From Telluribacter sp035998675 (lineage in GTDB: Bacteria; Bacteroidota; Bacteroidia; Cytophagales; Spirosomataceae), in contig NZ_DASYHI010000020.1 of assembly GCF_035998675.1 (NCBI RefSeq), positions 372,001 through 436,000 of the forward strand: a DNA stretch of 64,000 bases, read 5' to 3'. The notes under the pieces are model-generated. The model saw nothing but the letters and a program-made list of their open reading frames with translations, ran no database searches and was not told the origin of the DNA. Both the position numbers and the translations under genes were made by a program. Positions within the stretch are counted from its first letter, which is position 1. Each line of letters opens with the position of its first letter. Below are positions 35,176 through 43,445 of this stretch, piece by piece.

Positions 35176-36579
35176 CATGTTATTTTCACCCGGAGATGTC
35201 ATCGACTATTAAAAAATATTCGTAACCATGAAATTTCTTATCGCTCTGTCTCTATTGCTCTTGAAATGTATCATTGTCTATTCTCAAAATATCATTTCGT
35301 CGCCAACGAAGGCTGATTCTATTTTAATTAGTGTCTATGAAAAATTAAACAGCTTGAAAAACATTAAGTATGACAACATAAGAGAACTTAATTATTCTTC
35401 AGAGAACTATCACAATACTTCGAAATGGACTATTTATTCTGATTTTCAAACGGCAGACACAATAGTTGGACTGAAATATCAAATTGAGGATTCTACTTCA
35501 AAACAGGTTTTTAATGGTACGGAAAAATTTGATTTAGACAAGAAAGCCAAGACAATTCAATTAAACGACAATCCTAATAAAAACTCATTTAGTAGTCTTT
35601 CAGCTTTTTATAATTCAATCATTACACTAAAAAACGTACTACCTTTAATTACGGGCGATAAAACAGCAATAAAAGTTGTTACAGATACAACCATTAATAA
35701 CAAGGTGTATAGTTTAGTTACCATTAATATCGGTAAACGACGAATACAAAATTTGGGTAATGGTTTTGATGCAATGACGACAAAAAGCAACTTTATTTAT
35801 AAAATTATAATAGAGAAGAATAATTACCTGCCATTTGAAGTATTGCAGAAAAATGATGTAAACAATGATTTCATTAAAACAAGTTTCAGCAATATTGAAA
35901 CCGATACAAATGCGCCATCCGAAATGTCATGGTATTACTCAACCTATGCAAACGATTATAAGCCACTAGCAGATGTATCCAGTCACAAATTATTGTCAAA
36001 TGGGTCGTTATCCCCGGAATGGAAATTGGAAGCATATAACAAAGACAAGACGATTTCATTGAGCGATTTGAAAGGGAAAGTAATTTTATTAGACTTTTGG
36101 ATAAAGAACTGCGGACTCTGCATACAAAGTATACCACATTTAAACGAACTAAAGAACAAGTTCAAGGATAAGGATTTTGAGATTATAAGTATCAATTCTT
36201 ATGATTCTAAAGAAGAGGTAAATTGGTTTTGCAATAAACATAAAACTGATTATTCTGTATTGTTAATGGGCAAGGTAGTAGCTGAAAAATATGGTGTAAG
36301 TGCCTTTCCTACGTTCTTCATTATTGATAAAACAGGGAAAATTATTTATTCTAAGGCTGGATTTAATGCATCTGTCCAAACAGAAGTAGAACAAGTTATT
36401 CAGAAAGCATTATAACGAAATTACAGTAACATATAGTGATGCAAAACACGAACCTCTAACAGTGTGTTTAAAAAATTGTGGCTGGACGTTAAGCTTTCAA
36501 CTATAAATCATTATTTTGCTTTTGTGGTTGATTGAAACTGACGTTTTTCAATTGCCGCCACATCGCAAACGCTTTTACG
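35168..36579 (+). mobile_element. Integron-like gene cassette 2
   Basis: The segment runs from the predicted crossover in hairpin 1 to the predicted crossover in hairpin 2. It begins with TTAGCGGTCATG; with the preceding G, the first nine bases pair at 8 of 9 positions with ACCTCTAAC at 36452-36460, after its gene. So its own two ends match, as in cassette 1, though with different sequences. It carries a single gene in the same direction. GTAC tetramers, very frequent elsewhere, are rare here. Confidence 0.62.
35228..36415 (+). CDS. Exported TlpA-like thioredoxin-domain protein in cassette 2
   Basis: A 395-residue secreted protein with a signal peptide (MKFLIALSLLLLKCIIVYSQ). Residues about 25-255 form an unassigned domain of the kind seen in front of TlpA domains in Bacteroidota. 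The C-terminal 140 residues are a thioredoxin fold of the TlpA/ResA type: SLSDLKGKVILLDFWIKNC, the redox motif CGLC (Cys295, Cys298), and the cis-Pro loop SAFPTFFII. It would reduce disulfides in the periplasm. The gene is very AT-rich and has TTA- and AAA-rich codon use unlike its chromosomal neighbours. It sits about 60 bases after the cassette start and 36 bases before the next R'' arm. Confidence 0.88.
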   Translation: MKFLIALSLLLLKCIIVYSQNIISSPTKADSILISVYEKLNSLKNIKYDNIRELNYSSENYHNTSKWTIYSDFQTADTIVGLKYQIEDSTSKQVFNGTEKFDLDKKAKTIQLNDNPNKNSFSSLSAFYNSIITLKNVLPLITGDKTAIKVVTDTTINNKVYSLVTINIGKRRIQNLGNGFDAMTTKSNFIYKIIIEKNNYLPFEVLQKNDVNNDFIKTSFSNIETDTNAPSEMSWYYSTYANDYKPLADVSSHKLLSNGSLSPEWKLEAYNKDKTISLSDLKGKVILLDFWIKNCGLCIQSIPHLNELKNKFKDKDFEIISINSYDSKEEVNWFCNKHKTDYSVLLMGKVVAEKYGVSAFPTFFIIDKTGKIIYSKAGFNASVQTEVEQVIQKAL

Positions 36580-36587
36580 TTATGAGT
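36452..36587 (+). repeat. attC-like recombination hairpin 2
   Basis: Arms: ACCTCTAAC (36452-36460, R''), GTGTTT (36464-36469) with AAACGC (36567-36572, one wobble), TGTGGC (36477-36482) with GCCACA (36557-36562), TTTCAA (36495-36500) with TTGAAA (36532-36537), and TAAC (36457-36460) with GTTA (36579-36582). The unpaired spacers AGT and TTTTAC sit at the same place as in hairpin 1. The predicted crossover is G36579/T36580 in GTTATGAG. The remaining bases to 36690 hold no gene. Confidence 0.62.
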
Positions 36588-36690
36588 AACCTTATGTGCG
36601 ACGTATATCAAACTTAAAAAATCATTAAACCTACTTCAATTAATCCATTATACTTTGCTTGTAATCAGCAAGTTATCAAAGAAGCTTCTT

Positions 36691-37818
36691 CTACTTCAAC
36701 AAAGCCAGCACCGCCTCATCCCCCACTACTGCATTGGCCGGACGGGGATGGGCTTCGTCAAACACCGTTAGTACTTTCCGGTCCAGTACCTGCACCCGGC
36801 TTTCATCTACCTGCTTCTCGTCCAGCTTGAGGTACTTCGCCATGAAGGGGTACATGGCCGCCCGCTTGTTGGGACCAAAGTCGTGCTTCTCAGCCGGGAA
36901 ATGCACATTGGATACCTGGTCTTTTTTTCCGTAAAGCCCATAAATCTGCTGAATGTGCGGGTACTCTACTTTTGGGTTATTTTTGGTCCAGTCGCCGCCA
37001 TCCGAAATCAGCAGCATGGGACGGGGAGCGGCCAGGGCGGCAATCTCTACGTTGTTGGTCTGAAATTCTCCTTTTTTATGAATGGGCATACCGCTCTCAC
37101 AGGTGCAGCCACCAAAGAAGTAAGCCGATACCATTACGGTAGGTGCGGCAACCTTCACGCGGGAATCAAGGGCCGTTAACACGAAGGTTTGGGTACCACC
37201 TCCCGACTCCCCTACCACCGCCAGCCGCTCGGGGTCGGCATTGGGCAGGGACAACAGAAAATCCAGCGCCCGGATATTATTAATGGTCTGCAGCTTCAGG
37301 GCTTTGCTCAGCTTGTGTTCACACTGTTTCATATCGCCCTGTCCAATCATGTCGGGCACAAAAACCAGGGCTCCCATGCGGGCCAGGGTACCGCAGCGCT
37401 TCTGGGTCTGCTGGTGGAAGCGCATATCAGGGCCGTGGCCGTGCGGACTCAGGATAACGGCGTAGGACTTAAGCTGCCGGGCCGGCCGGTACAGATTGCC
37501 CGTAACGTAAATTCCCGGTAAGCTTTCGAAGGCTACATTTTCGACGGTGTAGCCGTCCATTTCCCGGCGGCTGTGGAGGAGTGGCGCCGATTGGGGCCGG
37601 GGCGGAACCTGCTGTAATTCCATGCCTTCCCGTAACCGCTCTTTTATCTTTTGCGACCGCTGCTGCCAGGCCGCCAGCGAAGCAGGTACCTGACTCTGTA
37701 AAAATGCCTGTCCCTGCTCTTCGGTGAAGTAAGGCCCCTGACATAGCTCTGATTGCGCCGAAACCGGCTTATTTAACAGTGTAAAAAAATATAACAACAG
37801 GAATGGGGCGTATTTCAT
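36691..37818 (-). CDS. Secreted alpha/beta-hydrolase (acetylxylan-esterase/dienelactone-hydrolase-like)
   Basis: A 375-residue exported serine esterase. I place the start at the ATG at 37818, which yields a signal peptide (MKYAPFLLLYFFTLLNKPVSA); the in-frame upstream ATG at 37920 would bury it. The oxyanion-region motif LSPHGHG is present, and the nucleophile serine lies in VGESGGGTQT. The acid is probably in LLISDGGDW and the catalytic histidine in FPAEKHDFGPNKR. Such enzymes in Bacteroidota usually remove acetyl or other ester groups from plant polysaccharides. The substrate is not certain. It is divergent from the TonB receptor gene with 177 bases between starts. Confidence 0.85.
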   Translation of the reverse strand: MKYAPFLLLYFFTLLNKPVSAQSELCQGPYFTEEQGQAFLQSQVPASLAAWQQRSQKIKERLREGMELQQVPPRPQSAPLLHSRREMDGYTVENVAFESLPGIYVTGNLYRPARQLKSYAVILSPHGHGPDMRFHQQTQKRCGTLARMGALVFVPDMIGQGDMKQCEHKLSKALKLQTINNIRALDFLLSLPNADPERLAVVGESGGGTQTFVLTALDSRVKVAAPTVMVSAYFFGGCTCESGMPIHKKGEFQTNNVEIAALAAPRPMLLISDGGDWTKNNPKVEYPHIQQIYGLYGKKDQVSNVHFPAEKHDFGPNKRAAMYPFMAKYLKLDEKQVDESRVQVLDRKVLTVFDEAHPRPANAVVGDEAVLALLK

Positions 37819-37995
37819 AGCAGATGGGTCTTTGAGGTATATACCGGATAAAGACGCCAGCCCCCTCCGGTTACTGTTTCTGGCTAAATGGAAAATAAGA
37901 TCTGCCGAAGAGTTACCCAATTTAGATTTTCATAAAAATGGAGGTACAATGAAGCATACCTCCTAACTTCGCCGCTCGAAACAAGTACTTGTCTG

Positions 37996-40716
37996 ATGAT
38001 AAAATTTTACAGAACTATTTTGTGGGTGGCCATGGGGCTGACGACACCAGCCCTGGCCCAGGTAGTACCCGATACCACCCAAAGCCGTTCGGGTGGTACC
38101 TTTAATGAAATCATAGTGTCGGCCTCCCGCACGGCCGAGCGGGTCATGGAAGCCCCCGTAACCGTAGAGCGTATTACCGGCGCGCAATTACAGCGTCTGC
38201 CGGGGACGGAGCTAATCTCGAGCCTTTCCCGCTATAAGGGTATTGATGTCAACCAGTCGAGCTGGTTGATTACCAGTTTTAGTACCCGGGGCTTCAACAG
38301 TTCCAAAGCCGAGCGGGTAGTACAGCTGGTTGACTACGTTGACGTAACTTCACCAACCGCTTCCCTGTACTACGGCAACTGGATGGGCGTACCTGACCTT
38401 GATCTGGAAAGTGTCGATATTATCCATGGTGCCAACTCGGCCCTGTACGGTTCCAATGCTATTAATGGAGTACTCCTTTTAAATACCAAAGATCCTTTCC
38501 GGACTCCGGGCCTTGCCGTTTCGTTGCGGGGTGGTAGCCGCAGTCTGCTGGATGCCCAGGTTCGTTACGCCAGGGTCTTCGGGGACCGATTGGCTTTTAA
38601 ACTCAACGCCAATTACTTTACGGCCGATGAATTTATTGCCTCCGGCGAAGCCGCCATCAAACGTACTACCTCGGGCGGGCTGGCCGGTGCCGATCCGCTG
38701 AACAATCCGGCCGGTTCGCCGCTGGGCTGGAATGCCATTAATCGCTATGGCGACGTAGGTACTACGGTTTCCGCGCCCGTCTTAACGGCGTTAAATAATG
38801 GAACACCTTACCGATTATACGCTCCGGGGTACTCTGAGGCCGATATGCTGTGGGCCAACGCTCCGGGCGATCTGTTCAGCCTGAGCGGCAATCAGTACAA
38901 AGCGGGTAACTTTCGTATTAATCCGTCGCTGCACTGGCGGGTCAATGACCGGGTAAAGGCCGTGTACGAGTACCGCTATTCGTTTAGTAACGGAGTATTC
39001 CAGAGCAGCAGCCGCTACGCCCAGCGGGCCATGCAATATGACCTCCACCGGACCGAGGTAAGTGCGAAAGGCTGGTTCCTGCGCGCCTATACCATGTTCG
39101 ATTACGGTGGAAAAGCCTACGATCTGGGTTCGTTGGGTAACGGTATCATGGGTGCCCCCATGGCAGTAGGTACCCAGGCTAACGGCAGCCGCTACCCCAC
39201 CTTTGCCCAAAATTACTTTACCCTTTGGAACCAGGTTTTCAGCGCGGCCCGCACCGGCGGCTTACCGGCAGGTGCCAATCTGGGGGGAGTTTATCAACCC
39301 AATCCGGCTGGTGGTCCGCTGGCAGCCTATTCGCTACCCCAGGCTATTCCGGGTGGATTGGGCATTGAAGAGGCGCAACGCCTGGCAACGCAGCTTGCCG
39401 CAGGAGTACAGTTACCGGTGGGTAGCCCCCTCTTTAACCAAATGCGCGAACAGATTGTAAGTGGGGTTGGCACGATTGACGTGAATGGTACCCGTACGGT
39501 ACGCGGAGCGGCCTTTGCCAATACCGCCCGCTTCTGGGACCTGAGCGGACAGCGTGAGTGGCAGCTGATGCCCAAAACCAACCTGGTGGCCGGTGCTTCT
39601 TACCGTACCCACATTCTGCGCTCGCAGGGTACCTTGTTTTCCGACGGCGACAAATCACCCATCCGGCCGGGAAGCAATGACGTACAGCAGCGGGATAAAA
39701 TAGTTAACTGGGAAGGCGGTGCTTACGCGCAGCTACGCCAGGACCTGTTCAACGACCGTCTGCGCCTGGCCTTTGCCGGAAGATTCGACCAGTTCCGTAA
39801 CTTTGGTGCCCGCTTTTCTCCCCGGATTTCGGGGGTACTTGCCCTGGGTGAAAACCGTGATCAAACCATCCGCCTCAGCTACGCCCAGGCCTACCGGCAA
39901 CCCGCCCAACTCGACCAGTTTATTTACCTTGACTTTGGTTCGCTGCTGGTTCAGGGAAATATTGACCAGGGATACGAAGGACTCAATGCCGTTTCAACGT
40001 TACCCAACGGGCAACCTAACCCTAACTTCCTGAAGCCGCAGCGCGTCAATAACCTCTCGCCCGAAAAAGCCAATACCTGGGAAATCGGGTACCGGGCCCA
40101 ACTAACCAAAGGCCTGTACGTTGACGCCAGCTACTACCGTTCCAGCTACCGTGATTTTATAGGTACCCTCCGCTTTTATGGTCGCGAAGATGGCCTGCCG
40201 GTAACGGGGGTTCCCCTCCCCGCCCCGACGGGTGACTTCGCCAAACCTACCACCGACCGTACCCGCGGACGGCTCATTCAGGTTTGGGCAAATGCCGAAC
40301 AGCAGGTACAGACGCAGGGAGTGGTACTTTCGGCTGAATTTTTTCTGAACAAATATTTGCAGCTGTACTCCAACTACACCTGGTCCCATATCAACGAGGA
40401 AGATGTTCCCGGACTTATTCTGGGTTTCAACACGCCCGAACATAAGTTTAACGTAGGGCTGGGTGGTCAGCGCCAGAACCTGGTATACAGCCTCAATTAC
40501 CGTCGCCAAACGGGTTTCACCTTTTTTATGCCCTTTGACGAGGGGTACATTGAATCTTTCGGAACGGTGGATGCCCAACTGGGATACCAGGTACCTTCTC
40601 TTAAGAGTACTCTGAAATTAGGCGGCACCAACCTCACCAATTCCAACGCGATTTACGCCTACGGTTCAGCTCCCATCGGTCGTGTAGTGTACGTAGGCTG
40701 GGTCTATGGTTTATAA
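37996..40716 (+). CDS. TonB-dependent outer-membrane receptor
   Basis: A 906-residue outer-membrane transporter. Signal peptide MIKFYRTILWVAMGLTTPALA. A TonB-box-like region (FNEIIVSASRT, from residue 36) leads into the plug domain (about 48-165) with VERITGAQLQRLPGTELISSLSRYKGIDVNQ and VDIIHGANSALYGSNAINGVLLLNTK. A 22-strand barrel follows, ending in GRVVYVGWVYGL. It lacks the N-terminal carboxypeptidase-like domain of SusC proteins, and no SusD gene is near, so it is probably not a SusC-type glycan importer. Siderophore, vitamin or small-substrate uptake is likely. The gene has its own terminator. Confidence 0.93.
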   Translation: MIKFYRTILWVAMGLTTPALAQVVPDTTQSRSGGTFNEIIVSASRTAERVMEAPVTVERITGAQLQRLPGTELISSLSRYKGIDVNQSSWLITSFSTRGFNSSKAERVVQLVDYVDVTSPTASLYYGNWMGVPDLDLESVDIIHGANSALYGSNAINGVLLLNTKDPFRTPGLAVSLRGGSRSLLDAQVRYARVFGDRLAFKLNANYFTADEFIASGEAAIKRTTSGGLAGADPLNNPAGSPLGWNAINRYGDVGTTVSAPVLTALNNGTPYRLYAPGYSEADMLWANAPGDLFSLSGNQYKAGNFRINPSLHWRVNDRVKAVYEYRYSFSNGVFQSSSRYAQRAMQYDLHRTEVSAKGWFLRAYTMFDYGGKAYDLGSLGNGIMGAPMAVGTQANGSRYPTFAQNYFTLWNQVFSAARTGGLPAGANLGGVYQPNPAGGPLAAYSLPQAIPGGLGIEEAQRLATQLAAGVQLPVGSPLFNQMREQIVSGVGTIDVNGTRTVRGAAFANTARFWDLSGQREWQLMPKTNLVAGASYRTHILRSQGTLFSDGDKSPIRPGSNDVQQRDKIVNWEGGAYAQLRQDLFNDRLRLAFAGRFDQFRNFGARFSPRISGVLALGENRDQTIRLSYAQAYRQPAQLDQFIYLDFGSLLVQGNIDQGYEGLNAVSTLPNGQPNPNFLKPQRVNNLSPEKANTWEIGYRAQLTKGLYVDASYYRSSYRDFIGTLRFYGREDGLPVTGVPLPAPTGDFAKPTTDRTRGRLIQVWANAEQQVQTQGVVLSAEFFLNKYLQLYSNYTWSHINEEDVPGLILGFNTPEHKFNVGLGGQRQNLVYSLNYRRQTGFTFFMPFDEGYIESFGTVDAQLGYQVPSLKSTLKLGGTNLTNSNAIYAYGSAPIGRVVYVGWVYGL

Positions 40717-40735
40717 GATAGGAATATTATCAGCT

Positions 40736-40768
40736 AAAAAAGGGTACCCCCAGAAGGCACCCTTTTTT
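40736..40768 (+). terminator. Terminator of the TonB receptor gene
   Basis: AAAAAAGGGT and ACCCTTTTTT arms with a 13-base loop. Confidence 0.85.
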
Positions 40769-40928
40769 ATTTTTCCTACTTTAGGCAACTTGAGGGTATT
40801 AATTTTTGTCTATATAAATAGCGGGGTAAAATAAAAAAATACACGAAGCATTTATAACTTTTTCAATCTCAACCGTTAGAAACCTGGTATTCCTGCCTTA
40901 CCTAATAAATAAAAAATTTTAATAATAG

Positions 40929-41462
40929 ATGAAAAGACGATCAGCTATTAAAAGCTTAGGGCTAGCCCTGGGTGGTATAGTGAGCCTGCCCGCCTGGGCC
41001 AACGGCTGGAACCCTGAATCCGTAGCCGAGGTTACAACGCTTTCGGTCAATGATGAAGCCTTACTGGCCGAAATTGTAGAAACCATCATTCCCGAAACAA
41101 AATCAGGAAGCGTAGTTTCGCCGGGTGCCAAATCTCTAAAGGTACATCAGTTTGCCCAAAGAATGATTAAGGATTGCTATCCTGAGGCCGCGCAGGCTAC
41201 CTTACAAAAAGGATTGACAGCCATTGATGAAACAGCCCAAAAATCGTTTTCCAAAACCTTTACTGCCCTCGCTCCTCAGGACCGTATTGAAGTTCTGAAA
41301 CAGCTGAGTACTTCTTCCGACGCAACGGGCAAGCAATTCGTGAATATGATTAAGAACCTGACCATTCAGGGCTATACCAATTCGGAGTACTACCTGACCA
41401 ACGTTCTCAAGTACAACATGGCCCCCGGCTTCTACCACGGCTGCGTACCAGTAGCGTCATAA
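40929..41462 (+). CDS. Gluconate 2-dehydrogenase subunit 3-family protein
   Basis: A 177-residue exported protein that serves as the small chaperone-like subunit of GMC-type sugar dehydrogenases in the periplasm. The N-terminus is a likely Tat signal with a degenerate twin-arginine segment (MKRRSAIKSLGLALGG), used to carry the co-folded FAD subunit across the membrane. The body has LLAEIVETIIPETKSGSVVSPGAKSLKVHQF and the C-terminal NSEYYLTNVLKYNMAPGFYHGC, typical of the family. It is followed by its presumed partner, a GMC oxidoreductase, 133 bases downstream. Confidence 0.9.
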   Translation: MKRRSAIKSLGLALGGIVSLPAWANGWNPESVAEVTTLSVNDEALLAEIVETIIPETKSGSVVSPGAKSLKVHQFAQRMIKDCYPEAAQATLQKGLTAIDETAQKSFSKTFTALAPQDRIEVLKQLSTSSDATGKQFVNMIKNLTIQGYTNSEYYLTNVLKYNMAPGFYHGCVPVAS

Positions 41463-41595
41463 GTTAATGAGTGAATGAGTGGATGAGTGAATACTAATTC
41501 AGCCATATAATTACTAATCAGCTCAGTTATTCTGTAGATAATTCAAAATTCCTAATCGCACCGGCGATCCGGTCAGCATTCAGAATTAAAAAGAC

Positions 41596-43314
41596 ATGTC
41601 ATACTTCAATATAGATTCCCTTAACGAACGCACCTTTGACGCCATCGTCATTGGCTCAGGTATCAGCGGTGGCTGGTCAACTAAAGAACTGTGCGACAAA
41701 GGGCTTAAAACCCTGGTACTGGAGCGCGGCCGCGACGTTCGGCACGTTACTGACTACCCTACTACCATGATGCAACCCTGGGAGTTTGAGCATAACGGGC
41801 AGATCAAACGGGAGGTCCGGGAGGCGAATCCAATTGCTAGCAAGTGCTACGCTTTTCACGAAGGTTCCCAGCAATTTTTCCTGAAAGACGAGCAGCAGCC
41901 TTACATCCAGGACAAACCATTCGACTGGATTCGTGGTAATCAGGTTGGCGGAAAGTCGCTGATGTGGGCGCGGGGTACCCAGCGCTGGTCGCAGTACGAT
42001 TTCGACGGTCCGGCGCGGGATGGCTACGCGGTGGAGTGGCCCATTGGCTATAAAGACATTGCCCCCTGGTACAGCTACGTTGAGAAATTTGCGGGTATAT
42101 CGGGAAATAAGGACGGATTGGCCCAGCTACCGGACGGGGAGTTTCTGCCGCCGCACGAGCAGTCGTGCGTGGAGAAGCACTTCTCGAAGGAGATGGCTAA
42201 GCATTACAAAGGTACCCGGCCGGTCATTATCGGTCGCTGCGCGCACCTGACCAAACCCCAGCCTATCCATCTCAAGCAGGGACGTGGGCAGTGTATGAAC
42301 CGTAACCTGTGCGAGCGGGGCTGTCCGTACGGAGGGTACTTCAGCAGTAATTCCTCTACCCTTCCCTGGGCGGCCAAAACCGGCAACATGACCCTGCGGC
42401 CCGACTCGGTAGTACATTCTATTATCTATGATGAGCAGAAAGGAAAAGCGACCGGCGTACGGGTTATTGACGCCAATACCAGGGAGATGACCGAGTACTT
42501 CGCCAAAATCATCTTTGTAAATGCCTCAACCCTTAATTCAAACCTGATCCTGCTGAACTCAACGTCCAATCGCTTTCAAAACGGATTGGGTAATGATAAC
42601 GGTCTATTGGGTAAATACGTAGCTTTCCATAATTTCCGGACCACTATTTCTGCCGAGTACGAAGGGTACCTGGAAACTACTACCGCCGGTATCCGGCCCA
42701 ATGGCAGCTACATACCGCGCTTCCGTAACGTGTTCAAGCAGGAAACTGATTTCCTCCGCGGTTATGCCGCCGGTTTCAGCGGTAGCCGGATTGTTACTAC
42801 TGACCGTTCCGGCTTTGGAGAAGAATTAAAAGCCAACCTGATGCAGCGGAAGCACGGCAACTGGCGGGTGGGTTCTCACATGATGGGTGAAACTATTCCA
42901 AAAGAAACCAACTTTGTGGCGCTGGATAAAAGCCTGACAGACCCTTATGGTATTCCACAGCTACGCGTATCGGTAGGCTACGATGATAACGACGAAAAGA
43001 TGATCCGAGATTTTCACCAGCAAATGACTGAAATGCTGACCGTAGCCGGTTTCAAAAATATTCAGACCCACGACAAGCCCGATAAGGCTCCCGGACTGGA
43101 TATTCACGAAATGGGTGGGGTACGTATGGGTAAAGACCCGAAAACGTCCATGCTGAACAAGTGGAACCAGCTGCACAGCGTGAAGAACGTATTCGTGACC
43201 GATGGCGCCTGTATGACTACCAACTCCACCCAGAATCCTTCGCTGACCTTTATGGCCATTACCGCCCGTGCGGCCAATCATGCGGTTGAAGAACTGCGAA
43301 AGGGAAATCTGTAG
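41596..43314 (+). CDS. GMC-family FAD oxidoreductase (sugar/glycoside dehydrogenase type)
   Basis: A 572-residue flavoprotein that would oxidise a sugar or polyol hydroxyl. It begins with the FAD-binding GSGISGGWSTKELCDKGLKTLVLERG (residues about 19-44) and has NQVGGKSLMWARGTQRWS near 115. A cysteine group, CMNRNLCERGCPYGG, lies near 233. The C-terminal active-site region has HEMGGVRMG (catalytic His) and TNSTQNPSLTFMAITARAA. It lacks its own signal peptide and most likely travels with the Tat-tagged subunit encoded just upstream. Pairs of this kind include glucoside 3-dehydrogenases; the exact substrate is inference. Confidence 0.92.
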   Translation: MSYFNIDSLNERTFDAIVIGSGISGGWSTKELCDKGLKTLVLERGRDVRHVTDYPTTMMQPWEFEHNGQIKREVREANPIASKCYAFHEGSQQFFLKDEQQPYIQDKPFDWIRGNQVGGKSLMWARGTQRWSQYDFDGPARDGYAVEWPIGYKDIAPWYSYVEKFAGISGNKDGLAQLPDGEFLPPHEQSCVEKHFSKEMAKHYKGTRPVIIGRCAHLTKPQPIHLKQGRGQCMNRNLCERGCPYGGYFSSNSSTLPWAAKTGNMTLRPDSVVHSIIYDEQKGKATGVRVIDANTREMTEYFAKIIFVNASTLNSNLILLNSTSNRFQNGLGNDNGLLGKYVAFHNFRTTISAEYEGYLETTTAGIRPNGSYIPRFRNVFKQETDFLRGYAAGFSGSRIVTTDRSGFGEELKANLMQRKHGNWRVGSHMMGETIPKETNFVALDKSLTDPYGIPQLRVSVGYDDNDEKMIRDFHQQMTEMLTVAGFKNIQTHDKPDKAPGLDIHEMGGVRMGKDPKTSMLNKWNQLHSVKNVFVTDGACMTTNSTQNPSLTFMAITARAANHAVEELRKGNL

Positions 43315-43387
43315 GTAGCAGTTAGTTATCAGTCGGTAGCTTTTAGCTACTCAGGCAACTAAAAAAGTACTCTACTCCATAAAAAGT

Positions 43388-43419
43388 AAGCCCCGCCAGG
43401 AAGATTCCTGGCGGGGCTT
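43388..43419. terminator. Bidirectional terminator between GMC and M28 peptidase genes
   Basis: An almost perfect palindrome with AAGCCCCGCCAGGAA and TTCCTGGCGGGGCTT arms and a minimal loop lies between two convergent genes. Confidence 0.9.
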
Positions 43420-43445
43420 TTCAATTCGAATAATACTTCAAAAAA

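Noticed and set aside
41463..41500. Short direct repeats of GAGTGAATGAGTGGAT type after the subunit 3 gene
   Set aside because: Simple low-complexity repeats of three to four units with no further structure.
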